Shown piece after piece: positions 1 to 8,747 of a DNA stretch of 64,000 nt. The stretch is taken from contig KV918824.1 of assembly GCA_002049455.2 (NCBI GenBank), positions 1-64,000 of the forward strand. The letters are read 5' to 3'. Position 1 is the first letter of the stretch, and every line of letters begins with the position of its first letter. Source of the stretch: Porphyra umbilicalis (taxonomy: Eukaryota > Rhodophyta > Bangiophyceae > Bangiales > Bangiaceae). A model generated the notes under the pieces. That model made no database searches, was not told the DNA's origin, and saw only the letters and a program-made list of their open reading frames with translations. The position numbers and the translations under genes were made by a program.

Positions 1-417
1 CCTGGGGGGGGGTGGCGGGGCACTCGGCGTGCATCTGCAGTGGGGGGGTGGGCTGGGGTGGCTGTCCGCAGTGGTCGGCCGGGCACGCCATTCAGAGGAC
101 GGCACGGGCCGCCCGCTGCTTGCCACCGTCGTCGTCACCCCCATCCCGCCGCGCCGATTTTCGTCCACCCACCACACCCGTGAGCACGGCCGACGCGGCC
201 CCTCCCCATCGCGCCGGCCACGCGCTCTGCTCTCACGGCTGGGCTCCATCCCACTCCCCCCCTCCTCGATCTCGCTGGGCACGCGCGCTGCTCGCACCGC
301 TCGTCCCCCCTCCCCCCCCCTCCTCCCTTTCCACGACGCACTAGGCGCCCCTGCTGTTGTTCCCCATTCCCACCCCGCGCCCCACGGGGTCCGGTCGTCT
401 GCGTCCCTGCCTTCAGT
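1..417. other. GC-rich 5' flank, no gene
   Basis: C-rich sequence with several short C runs. Open frames here are compositional and show no domain. It may contain the promoter of the transposase that follows, but no TATA-like element is evident and no terminal inverted repeat could be identified. Confidence 0.5.
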
Positions 418-2007
418 ATGGACGTCGAGGAGGAGGAGGTCTCGGCCACCGCCGCCCTGCTGGCCGAGGACGACGGCGCGGATGTTGCTGCTGTGGTGCA
501 GGCGCACGTCAATGTGCTCATGGCGGTGCGCCGACGCGCGCGCGCCAAGCGCATCGCGCGACGATGGCTCTATCGTGGCTCCACCGCGGGGCGCCGTGGC
601 AACAAGCGCCGCGACTTTGCGGCCGGTGTGCACGCCATTTTGCGAGACTACTTCGGTGTTGGCGGTCTGCTTCCTATCTACGATGACCGGGACTTTGAGA
701 CGCGGTTCCGTGTCCCCCGCGCCGTCTTTCGGCGTATCTATTTGGCTGTCAAGGACGAGCCTTTCTTCCAACAACGCATTAATGCGACGGGCAAGCTGCA
801 AGCGCATCCACTGCAGAAGGTGGTGGCAGCCTTTCGCGTGATCGCCTACGGCGAGGCGGCCGACCGAGCGGACGAGTACGTGCGCCTGTCCCGGACGGTG
901 ATCGCCAAGTCGACCAAGTTGCTGATGGAGTTTATTGTCAAGCGATGGGGACCTACCTACCTGCGACGACCGAACCAAGACGAGCTCAACACCATTATGG
1001 AGCGCAACAAGGAGCGCGGGATGCCGGGGTGCATGGGCTCCCTCGACTGTTGCCATTGGGAGTGGCACCAGTGCCCGACGGGGATGGCGGGGGCGTACCA
1101 GAGTCGCAAGGGCAAGAGGGGCATCGTCGTAGAAGCTGTGTGTGACGAGGACCTGTGGGTGTGGCACCTGTTTGTAGGGGCCCCCGGCAGTCTTAACGAC
1201 ATCAACGTCATGCAGCAGTCGCCGCTGTACCTGGACGTCACTGGCGGCCGGTGGCCGCCGCGCGGCACGCCCTTTACTATCAATGGCCGCACCCGCACGC
1301 TACCTTACTACCTTGTCGACGGGATTTACCCGCGCTACGCTTTTCTGATGTCGCCGCACCCCAAGCCGTCCACCGAGGAGCAGACGACGTTCAACCGCCT
1401 CCAAGAGGCCATCCGGAAGGACGTGGAGCGGCTGTTTGGCGTATTGATGAAGCGCTTTCATGTTGCGCTCCACCCTGGGCGCTACCGCTCTGTGTCGCAG
1501 CTAGTGACGACCTACAAGGCCATTTGCATTCTGCACAACATGTGTGTGGAGAGTCGACGTAGCAACTTTTTGAGTCGCCGTCGACGTGCGGCGGGGGGTG
1601 ATGATGGGACTAACTGTGGCGTAGGTGGCGATGCTGGCGGCGGGTCAGATGGTGGGGAAGGACAGAGCGGTGGGGCACCAGCTGGCGGCACTGCTGCCGC
1701 CGGGGCACTTGCACCTGGCGGCGGCAGCGGCGGTGGCGTCGGCGGTGTTATTGCTGCCGCCGGGGCTCCAGCACCTGGCGGTGGCGTCGGCGGCGTCGCT
1801 GCGGCAATGGACAACATTGACGCCGTCGGCAACGCGCCTCCTGCTCTTAATCCTGTCGCCCACCCGCCTGCCGCCGGCATGGCTGCCATTTTTGATGCTT
1901 GGGCTGAGACGCAGAAGTGGAGGAGAACGAGCGCTTGCGAGCGACCTGACTGCGGACATTTATCGCGACCGAGGCGAACTGCTTGCCCCGTACGTTGGGT
2001 GACGTGA
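418..2007 (+). CDS. PIF/Harbinger-type transposase (HARBI1-like DDE nuclease)
   Basis: Predicted 529-residue protein of the DDE_Tnp_4/plant-transposon family, which cuts and moves PIF/Harbinger elements. The catalytic triad is visible: D210 in GSLDCCHW, D301 in YYLVDGIYP and E337 in DVERLFG, followed by the family signature KAICILHNMCVE near residue 365. The N-terminal 170 residues include an acidic start, a basic stretch and a helical DNA-binding-like region. After about residue 390 the protein becomes Gly/Ala-rich, a low-complexity tail absent from typical HARBI1 proteins (about 350-450 residues). The ATG at 418 is the first in frame and gives the whole conserved region. There are no internal stops, so this copy could be active or recently so. 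Its usual Myb/SANT partner lies 6.7 kb away in opposite orientation (8748-10019). Family assignment is firm; activity is unknown. Confidence 0.9.
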   Translation: MDVEEEEVSATAALLAEDDGADVAAVVQAHVNVLMAVRRRARAKRIARRWLYRGSTAGRRGNKRRDFAAGVHAILRDYFGVGGLLPIYDDRDFETRFRVPRAVFRRIYLAVKDEPFFQQRINATGKLQAHPLQKVVAAFRVIAYGEAADRADEYVRLSRTVIAKSTKLLMEFIVKRWGPTYLRRPNQDELNTIMERNKERGMPGCMGSLDCCHWEWHQCPTGMAGAYQSRKGKRGIVVEAVCDEDLWVWHLFVGAPGSLNDINVMQQSPLYLDVTGGRWPPRGTPFTINGRTRTLPYYLVDGIYPRYAFLMSPHPKPSTEEQTTFNRLQEAIRKDVERLFGVLMKRFHVALHPGRYRSVSQLVTTYKAICILHNMCVESRRSNFLSRRRRAAGGDDGTNCGVGGDAGGGSDGGEGQSGGAPAGGTAAAGALAPGGGSGGGVGGVIAAAGAPAPGGGVGGVAAAMDNIDAVGNAPPALNPVAHPPAAGMAAIFDAWAETQKWRRTSACERPDCGHLSRPRRTACPVRWVT

Positions 2008-2521
2008 TGTAGGGCGTAGTAGAGTAGACACAAAGGTTTTTTTTTCCCGCTGGGCAGGGTTTTTTTTTCCTACACACCTTCGTAACGATCGTGTCCACGG
2101 CGGGAGGCCCCCAGCGCCGGTAGCCCCGGCGGCTGGCCGACTGGTACGGCGGGGGATCCCCCGGGCTGCCTCGGCCGCGGTCGTCGCGTCGTGAGGGCCG
2201 CCCCGCGCCGGCCCCGCGGCCTCCACACGGTGGCAACCCGTGGTCATGCTGGCGCTCGCGCTCCCGCGCCGGTGGCCGCGCAGCGCCCGACGGCGGGTCC
2301 GCCGCCGCCGCCGCCACCGCCGCCACCGCCAACGCGCCGCCGCCGCCGCCGCCGCCGCCCGCCCCCGCCCCCCGTCCCCGCCGCCGCGCCGCCGCGCGCC
2401 GCCCCCGCCGCCGCCCCGTCCGCCGCCGCCCCCGCCGCCGCCCCACCTCGCCGCCGCCCCCATCGCCGCCGCCCGCCGCCACCCGCACCGCCACGCCGCC
2501 CCCGCCGCCGTCGCCGCTGCC

Positions 2522-2732
2522 GCCTTCGCAGCCGCCGGTGCAGCCGCCACCACAGCTGCTTCCTCCGCCGCCGGGACCGCCACCGACGCCGCCCACTGCG
2601 CTTGGGCGGCGTCGAGGCTGTCTGCGAGTGCAGGTGCGGCGGCGGGAGGCCAGGCGACGGCTGCACAGCGGCAGCCACCGAGGGGGTCGGCACGGAGGTG
2701 GCACGCAGCGGCAGCGGGCCGCCGCTGTCGTC
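2522..2732. repeat. Direct repeat copy 1 (~210 bp)
   Basis: A segment beginning at CGCCTTCGCAGCCGCCGGT and ending near GCCGCTGTCGTC. It recurs almost unchanged at 3042-3253, and a diverged third version lies near 3700-3850. It is more complex than the surrounding CCG tract, so the similarity is not due to composition alone. Confidence 0.8.
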
Positions 2733-3041
2733 GCCGCCGCCGCCGCCGCCGCCGCGCCCCCGCCGCCCCGCGCCGCCCCGCCGCCGCCGCTGCCCCCGCC
2801 GCTGCCCCCGCGCCACCGATGCACCACCGCCACGGCCAACGCCGCCCCTGCCGCCACCGCCGCCGCCGCCGCCCGCCGCTGCCCCGCCGCTGCCCCCGCC
2901 GCCACCGCTGCCACCACCGCCACGGCCAACGCCGCCCCTGCCGCCACCGCCGCGCCGCCGCCGCCGCCGCTGCCCCCGCCCGCCCCGCCGCCACCTGCCA
3001 CCACCGCCACGGCCAACGCCGCCCCGCCGCGTCGCCGCTGA

Positions 3042-3253
3042 CGCCTTCGCAGCCGCCGGTCAGCCGCCACCACAGCTGCTTCCTCCGCCGCCGTTGACCG
3101 CCACCGACGCCGCCCACTGCGCTTGGGCGGCGTCGAGGCTGTCTGCGAGTGCAGGTGCGGCGGCGGGAGGCCAGGCGACGGCTGCACAGCGGCAGCCACC
3201 GAGGGGGTCGGCACGGAGGTGGCACGCAGCGGCAGCGGGCCGCCGCTGTCGTC
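3042..3253. repeat. Direct repeat copy 2 (~210 bp)
   Basis: Near-identical to 2522-2732, with a few differences at the start (GACGCC for GCCGCC, and a small indel after CCGCCGCCG). The high identity suggests a recent tandem duplication with an expanded CCG spacer between the copies. Confidence 0.8.
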
Positions 3254-3595
3254 CGGCCGCCCCGACCGCCGCCGCCGCCCGCCCGCTGCCCCCGCCGCCC
3301 CCCCGCCGCCACCGCTGCCCCACCACCGGCCACGCCGCCCCGCCGCCACCGCCGCCGACCGCCGCCGCCGCCGCTGCCCCCCGCCGCCCCCGTCCCCCCT
3401 GCCCCCCCCCCCCCGCCGCCACCCTGCCACCACCGCCACGCCCCGCCGCCCCTCCCCCCGCCGCCCCCGCCGCCCCCGCGCCCCCGCCGCCCTGCCGATG
3501 GCCCCGCCGCCCGCCCCACCACTGCCATGGCCCCGCCGCCGCCGCCGCCGCCCCGCCACCGCCGACGCCGCCGCCGCCGCCCCCGCCACCGCTGA

Positions 3596-3638
<43 letters not shown>

Positions 3639-3699
3639 CCCGCCGCCGCGGCCGCCGCCGCCGCCCCCGCCGCCGCCGTCGCTGCTGCCGCCGTCACAG

Positions 3700-3850
3700 C
3701 CGCCGCCGCAGCTGCTGCCGTCGCCTTCGCCGCACATGGCGCACTTGGCCGCCAGCGACGCCGCCCACTGCGCTTGCGGAGTCCAGCTGGCGGCGAGCGC
3801 ACGTGCGGCGGCGCGAGGGTACGCAGCGCCCGCGCCGCGGCGGCGGAGCC
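3700..3850. repeat. Diverged third copy of the direct repeat
   Basis: Shares the order CAGCTGCT, then GACGCCGCCCACTGCGCTTG, then GGCGAGCGCACGTGCGGCGG with copies 1 and 2, but carries many substitutions and a different 3' end. Confidence 0.55.
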
Positions 3851-4134
3851 GCTCCAGGCGACCAGGCTTCAGAGATTGCTGGCGGTGGCGGCTCGGGAGC
3901 GCGGGCGGGGCAGGATTGCGGGTAGCAGCAGCGTGGGCAGGGCGGCCTGCGGTGGGGAGGCTTTCGTGCGAAGAGCCGCAAGATGATTGCGCGTGCGAGC
4001 TTCGCAAGATCTTGTGGCTCGACACGCTGCCCATGGACCGCATTAATAAACTTGCTTCTGCCGTTATCGCTCGTGAGAAAAAAATCCCGCACAAACAATT
4101 CATTGCCACATAAGGTGCTGACGATGACACAGTC

Positions 4135-4628
4135 CAATGACATGGCGTCACTCAAAGAAGATACGCCAGTCACGAACGTGTGGATGGTCATGCGATCTCT
4201 CACATGACGACAACGACCAATCAAAACACCTGTATCTATTATCGATGCAAGGCTTTCAACCACATGTTTGATGAATAACAACTGTCAGTAACCCCATTGG
4301 TTATCGTGGCTCTCGAAAGTTCTTGTCCGACAGTTGACGGTCGCCAGCAGCTCACGTGACTACTTACACAACTTCAAGAACCAACCACACCACTGGTATG
4401 TACCATACATAGCAAGACTTGGCCCCCCGTCAATTTCAATGAACATGTCTAAGCCGTTCCATTGGTTGTCGCGGCGCTGTTTCAATGCCCACAGAGGGCG
4501 AACGACAGAAAATCACGCGGTCCCCGACGTACACTTATGAAGAACCAACAAGAACACGTGCATACATCTGACACTGCACAGCTCTGAACCGTGTGGTTGT
4601 TTAACAGCATTTCTGCACACCCCATTGG
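4135..4628. promoter_or_regulatory. Degenerate ~164-bp repeats carrying CCAAT boxes
   Basis: In a locally AT-richer stretch the block CCATTGGTTRTCG occurs with its ATTGG (inverted CCAAT) at 4296, 4461 and 4624, a spacing of 165 and 163 bases. A forward CCAAT is found at 4135 and another in GACCAATC near 4217. CCAAT boxes are common in histone promoters and the H3 gene lies downstream on the same strand, so a regulatory role is possible. The distance (over 800 bases to the ATG) makes this tentative. Confidence 0.35.
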
Positions 4629-5104
4629 TTGCTGTCGCGCAGTTTGTATGACGCCCGTCGAGTGGATGGCTGCGAATGAGATCTACGGCGGCGACAGCGG
4701 GACCCTCACAGAGCGGGGGGGAGGCGGTTTGTCATCCGAAGATCGCTCCCTGGGGGGGCGATCAGATGGGGCGATCTGTGGTGAACGATCCCGCATTGAG
4801 TAGGGCGTCAGCGTACGGGTGGCGCGGTTCTTCGGACAAGCATTCCTTTCTCTTGCAATACATTCCGCACTTTATTGAACACGAACTCACGAAGATGAGA
4901 AGAAGTGTACATGTCCACGCTTGAAACCAGTCATAGAGACGGCGGATTCGGGTGACTCTGCGAGCCCAATACAAAGGCGATGGAATGTCCCCACTGATGC
5001 ATCCAACCTGAGTCGCGGAGGGCTTTCTGGTGCTGCCCAGGTGGTCTCTGCCGGGCAGTGGCCGTGACCGTCACCCACGGCACCCCAGGCAGACCCACTC
5101 CAGG

Positions 5105-5110
5105 TATATA
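5105..5110 (+). promoter_or_regulatory. Candidate TATA box of the H3 gene
   Basis: TATATA in the context CCAGGTATATAGAGG, the clearest TATA-like element upstream of the histone gene. Use of this site would imply a 5' leader of about 300 bases, which is long for a histone gene, so another start is possible. Confidence 0.35.
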
Positions 5111-5447
5111 GAGGAGCCCATCCCAGCCATCTCCTCTCGGCGTCATCCGGCAGCATCGTCCCTTCTGCCCATCCCCTTCCCCATCCCCGCCCCGCCAACC
5201 TCCACTGGCGGTGCGGCCTGTCCCCGCCTCGCCGGCTGTGTTCTGGGGTTGACCTGTCCCCCTGGCACCCTGCCCCCCTTCCCCCCCCCGCGCCCCCAGC
5301 CTCTACCGTTGGTGGGACCTGGCCCGGCCGCGCTGACTGTTGTCTGGCGTGGACCTGCCCCCCCCTCACCTCGCCTCAACTCCCCTCCTCCTGCCCCCCC
5401 GCTCCTCCCCCACCCGTGGCGGCTACCACACCTGCGCCCCGCCAGCC

Positions 5448-5861
5448 ATGGCGCGGACGAAGCAGACGGCGCGGCGGTCCACTGGCGGCAAGGCCCCGGC
5501 TTCTCTGGACAGGGCCGCCGCCAGGCGGGCGACCAAGTCCAAGGCCGGTGGCAAGGCCGCAGTCAAGCGCCGTTACCGGCCTGGGACGGTCGCCCTGCGG
5601 GACATCCGCAAATTCCAGCGGTCGGGGGAGCTGCTTATCAGCAAGCTCCCCTTCCAGCGGCTGGTGCGCGAGATTGCGCAGGAGTACACCAACTCTCCTC
5701 GCTTTTCGGCGTCAGCTGTACTGGCGCTTCAGGACGCGTCCGAGGCCTACCTGGTGGGCCTCTTCCAGGACGCTCAACTGTGCGCCATCCACGGAAAGCG
5801 TGTGACTGTCATGACCAAGGACATTCAGCTTGCCCGCCGCATCCGTGGCGAGCGGGCGTAG
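5448..5861 (+). CDS. Divergent histone H3 variant
   Basis: A 137-residue histone H3, one residue longer than canonical H3. The N-tail begins [17 protein letters not shown] and the fold is intact: [26 protein letters not shown] and [14 protein letters not shown]. The ATG at 5448 (context GCCATGG) starts exactly at the H3 N-terminus; upstream in-frame sequence is Pro-rich and lacks H3 similarity. Loop 1 is not lengthened, so this is not a typical CENP-A. Compared with canonical H3 it replaces K9 by R, K56 by R (QRSGE), K79 by T and R17 by A. The K27 region is rearranged (RRATKS, one extra residue), so K27 may or may not be preserved. K4, S10, K14, K115 and K122 are kept. It probably packages DNA in nucleosomes, but with a changed set of modifiable lysines. 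No intron is seen. It lies alone, between two transposon genes. Confidence 0.92.
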   Translation: MARTKQTARRSTGGKAPASLDRAAARRATKSKAGGKAAVKRRYRPGTVALRDIRKFQRSGELLISKLPFQRLVREIAQEYTNSPRFSASAVLALQDASEAYLVGLFQDAQLCAIHGKRVTVMTKDIQLARRIRGERA

Positions 5862-6329
5862 CTTTTGCGTTGTGGGAACATGTTTGCATTGAGTTTACTA
5901 CATTCATTTACTTCTTTGGGAGACGTGGTGCTCGAGTGGGATGGAGTCCAAGTAAGACGTGGGACGTAGGTGCAAAAAAAAAAGAAACATCCGGAGAAGC
6001 CGCGGCCCTCGCACCCGCGTCGCCACCCACGGGAGGCAAAGGGAGAACCACCGCCGGCGCGTCGTGCCGTCGGCGCCGACGGCGGCAGCCACCAGCGCGT
6101 GCAGCCCCGCGGCGGCGGCGGTGGCGGCGGCGGCCGACGGGCGGCGGCCGTGCGGGGTGCGGGGACTGCGGCACGAGACGCCGTGGAGTGGCCACGGGCA
6201 CGCCACCGCCGCTTGCGCCGCCGCCGCCGCCGCCCACGCCACCGCCGCCAACGGCAGTATGGCCGCAGGGACCCGCCGCTCTTGCGGCCGCCGCGCCCCC
6301 CCGCCAAAAGCGATGGCGACGCGCCGCCC
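5862..6329. other. 3' flank of the H3 gene, no gene
   Basis: Begins with an AT-richer stretch suited to a 3' untranslated region, with an A11-containing run near 5976, and then returns to GC-rich low-complexity sequence. No domain or RNA gene was recognised. Confidence 0.5.
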
Positions 6330-6965
6330 GTGCCGCCGCGGCCGCCATTGCCGACGCGCAGGGGCGGGCGCCGCGCCACGATGCGGCAGCGGCGGTGGCA
6401 AAGACCCCCCCCCCCCCCCCCCCGCCAACCCCCCCGCCGTGCCGCCGCGGCCGCCAGTGCCGACGCGCAGGGGCGCGCGCTGCGCCACGGTGCGGCAGCG
6501 GCGGTGGCAAAGACCCCCCCCCCCCCCCCCCGCCAACCCCCCCGCCGTGCCGCCGCGGCCGCCAGTGCCAACGCGCAGGGGCGCGCGCTGCGCCACGGTG
6601 CGGCAGCGGCGGTGGCAGAGACCCCCCCCCCCCCCCCCCCCGCCAACCCCCCGCCGTGCCGCCGCGGCCGCCATTGCCAGCGCGCGGGCGCCGCGCCACG
6701 ATGCGGCAGCGGCGGTGGCAAAGACCCCCCCCCCCCCCCCCCGCCAACCCCCCGCCGTGCCGCCGCGGCCGCCATTGCCGACGCGCAGGGGCGGGCGCCG
6801 CGCCACGATGCGGCAGCGGCGGTGGCAAAGACCCCCCCCCCCCCCCCCCCGCCAACCCCCCCGCCGTGCCGCCGCGGCCGCCAGTGCCGACGCGCAGGGG
6901 CGCGCGCTGCGCCACGGTGCGGCAGCGGCGGTGGCAGAGACCCCCCCCCCCGCGTTCCCCGCCAC
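6330..6965. repeat. ~108-bp tandem repeat with poly-C tracts
   Basis: About six copies of a unit starting GTGCCGCCGCGGCCGCCA at 6330, 6439, 6547, 6656, 6757 and 6866 (spacings 109, 108, 109, 101, 109). Each unit ends in a run of about 13-17 C. The unit boundaries are sharp and the copies differ by a few substitutions and by the length of the C run, typical of a minisatellite evolving by unequal exchange and slippage. Long open frames through it are a consequence of the repetition. Confidence 0.9.
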
Positions 6966-7689
6966 CCCCCCCCCCCAATCAGCCCGCGGCCCTTCCCGTC
7001 GCCGTCGGCCGCACACGGCACCGACCGCCCGCCGCCGTCGTCCCCGCCGCGCTTCGCCGCCAACAGCGTCGGCGGCGCGCTGCCCGTGTCGCCGCCGCCA
7101 GCGTGGCCGTTGCGTCACCGGGCGCGATAACGCCGCGCCGCGGCCGCAGCAGCGGCGGCGAGGGTAGAAAGCTCTGCTGCGCCGCGCTCGCGCCGCACTG
7201 GCCGCCCGGCAGCGGTCGGCGCAGCGGGCGCGCCGCGCCGCCAGTGCCGGCCCACGACCCCCGCCGCTGGCGGTGCGGCAGATCGTTGTGGGAGGGGCGG
7301 CCTTCGCGCGGGGCTGATCCCCATGCGGGAAAGCGAACATCCCCCGCGCCCTCTCGTTCCATTTGAGCGGTGGCGTTGAGATACGAAGCACGGACAGCAA
7401 GACATGTGCATGTATTTGCGCCACAAAAGTTGAGAACGCGAGACGGGGTCTTACGGGGGCTGTACAGTCAGTCACGCGACCCATAATTTGAACATGCCCA
7501 CATACTCCAAAAACAACACCGATTTCGGCAGAACTGTTTTTATTTTATTGTCCCACTGTCATGCTGGCCGAGAACATTCGATGAAATGTACTCGGCGCTC
7601 ACCGCTCGCCCGCGTTCGCTTGCGGCTCCGAACTCGGGCCTGCGGCGACGTGCGAACGGGCGGCCCACACCGGGCAGCATCGCTCGCCC
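6966..7689. other. Non-repetitive spacer, no gene
   Basis: GC-rich to about 7350, then AT-richer to about 7600 (CATAATTTGAACATGCCC, TTTTTATTTTATTG). No protein family or RNA was recognised. The AT-richer part could be an untranslated or promoter segment of an unidentified unit. Confidence 0.4.
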
Positions 7690-8645
7690 GCGTCTACCGC
7701 TGCCCGCCTGTTGCCCCCCGCCGTCGCCCGCGGGCTAGCGCCGCGGTCCCCTCGCCCGCGGCTGTTGGTGCCCGCGGTTGCCCCCGCGCTTGCGCCGCCG
7801 TCTGCGCGCTCGCGGCTGTCGCCGCGTGCCGTCGCCCCGGCGCTGGCGCCGCGGTCCCCTCGCCCGCGGCTGTTGCTGCCCGCGGTTGCCTCTGCGCTGG
7901 CGCCGCAGTCCCCTCGCCCGCGGCTTTTCGTGCCCGCGGTTGCCCCCGCGTTTGCGCTGGCGTTTGCTCGCTCGCGGCTGTCGCCGGGTGCCGTCGCCCC
8001 GGCGCTGGCGCCGCGGTCCCCTCGCCCGCGGCTGTTGCTGCCCGCGGTTGCCTCTGCGCTGGCGCCGCGGTCCCCTCGCCCGCGGCTTTTCGTGCCCGCG
8101 GTTGCCCCCGCGTTTGCGCTGGCGTTTGCTCGCTCGCGGCTGTCGCCGTGTGCCGTCGCCCCGGCGCTGGCGCCGCGGTCCCCTCGCCCGCGGCTTTTCG
8201 TGCCCGCGGTTGCCCCCGCGTTTGCGCTGGCGTTTGCTCGCTCGCGGCTGTCGCCGCGTGCCGTCGCCCCGGCGCTGGCGCCGCGGTCCCCTCGCCCGCG
8301 GCTGTTGCTGCCCGCGGTTGCCACTGCGCTGGCGCCGCGGTCCCCTCGCCCGCGGCTTTTCGTGCCCGCGGTTGCCCCCGCGCTTGCGCTGGCGTTTGCT
8401 CGCTCGCGGCTGTCGCCGTGTGCCGTCGCCCCGGCGCTGGCGCCGCGGTCCCCTCGCCCGCGGCTGTTGCTGCCCGCGGTTGCCTCTGCGCTGGCGCCGC
8501 GGTCCCCTCGCCCGCGGCTTTTCGTGCCCGCGGTTGCCCCCGCGTTTGCGCTGGCGTTTGCTCGCTCGCGGCTGTCGCCGCGTGCCGTCGCCCCGGCGCT
8601 GGCGCCGAGGTCCCCTCGCCCGCGGCTGTTGCTGCCCGCGGTTGG
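7690..8645. repeat. 54-bp tandem repeat in 162-bp higher-order units
   Basis: The landmark GTGCCGTCGCCCC occurs at 7826, 7988, 8150, 8258, 8420 and 8582, giving spacings of 162, 162, 108, 162 and 162, all multiples of 54. Each 54-bp subunit carries CCCTCGCCCGCGGCT or a variant. Because 54 is a multiple of 3, a frame lacking stops in one unit stays open throughout, and several frames on both strands are open across the array. The + frame from 7488 would encode an Ala/Arg/Cys-rich 461-residue repeat protein, but no start, domain or codon evidence favours it over the others. Confidence 0.9.
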
Positions 8646-8747
8646 GCCGCAAGGTCGTCTGTGTGCACCGAGAAAGACATAAGTGTAGGAAAAAAAAAAA
8701 CCCGAAGAGGGATAAAAAAAAAACCTTTCGTTGTCACCGAGCTGCTG

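Larger units (their letters stand above)
2191..3720. repeat. CCG/CGG low-complexity tract
   Basis: About 1.5 kb dominated by CCG, CCC and GCC units, including an uninterrupted (CCG)n stretch near 3594-3640. Long open frames run through it on both strands and in several phases, encoding Pro/Arg/Ala or Gly/Arg strings with no domain. I regard these as by-products of composition rather than genes. Three related unique segments are embedded in it (see the direct-repeat entries). Confidence 0.75.

Noticed and set aside
1847..4113. Open frames of 520-651 codons on both strands through the CCG tract
   Set aside because: They encode only Arg/Gly/Ala/Pro strings, overlap each other in all phases and contain no domain. 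They follow from CCG composition and the lack of stop codons in it.
5340..5447. N-terminal extension of the histone H3 frame
   Set aside because: The upstream 36 codons are Pro/Leu/Ser-rich and unlike any H3; the ATG at 5448 starts exactly at the conserved MARTKQTAR.
5448..5861. Centromeric H3 (CENP-A)
   Set aside because: Loop 1 has the canonical length and the tail keeps the ARTKQTAR start, neither typical of CENP-A.
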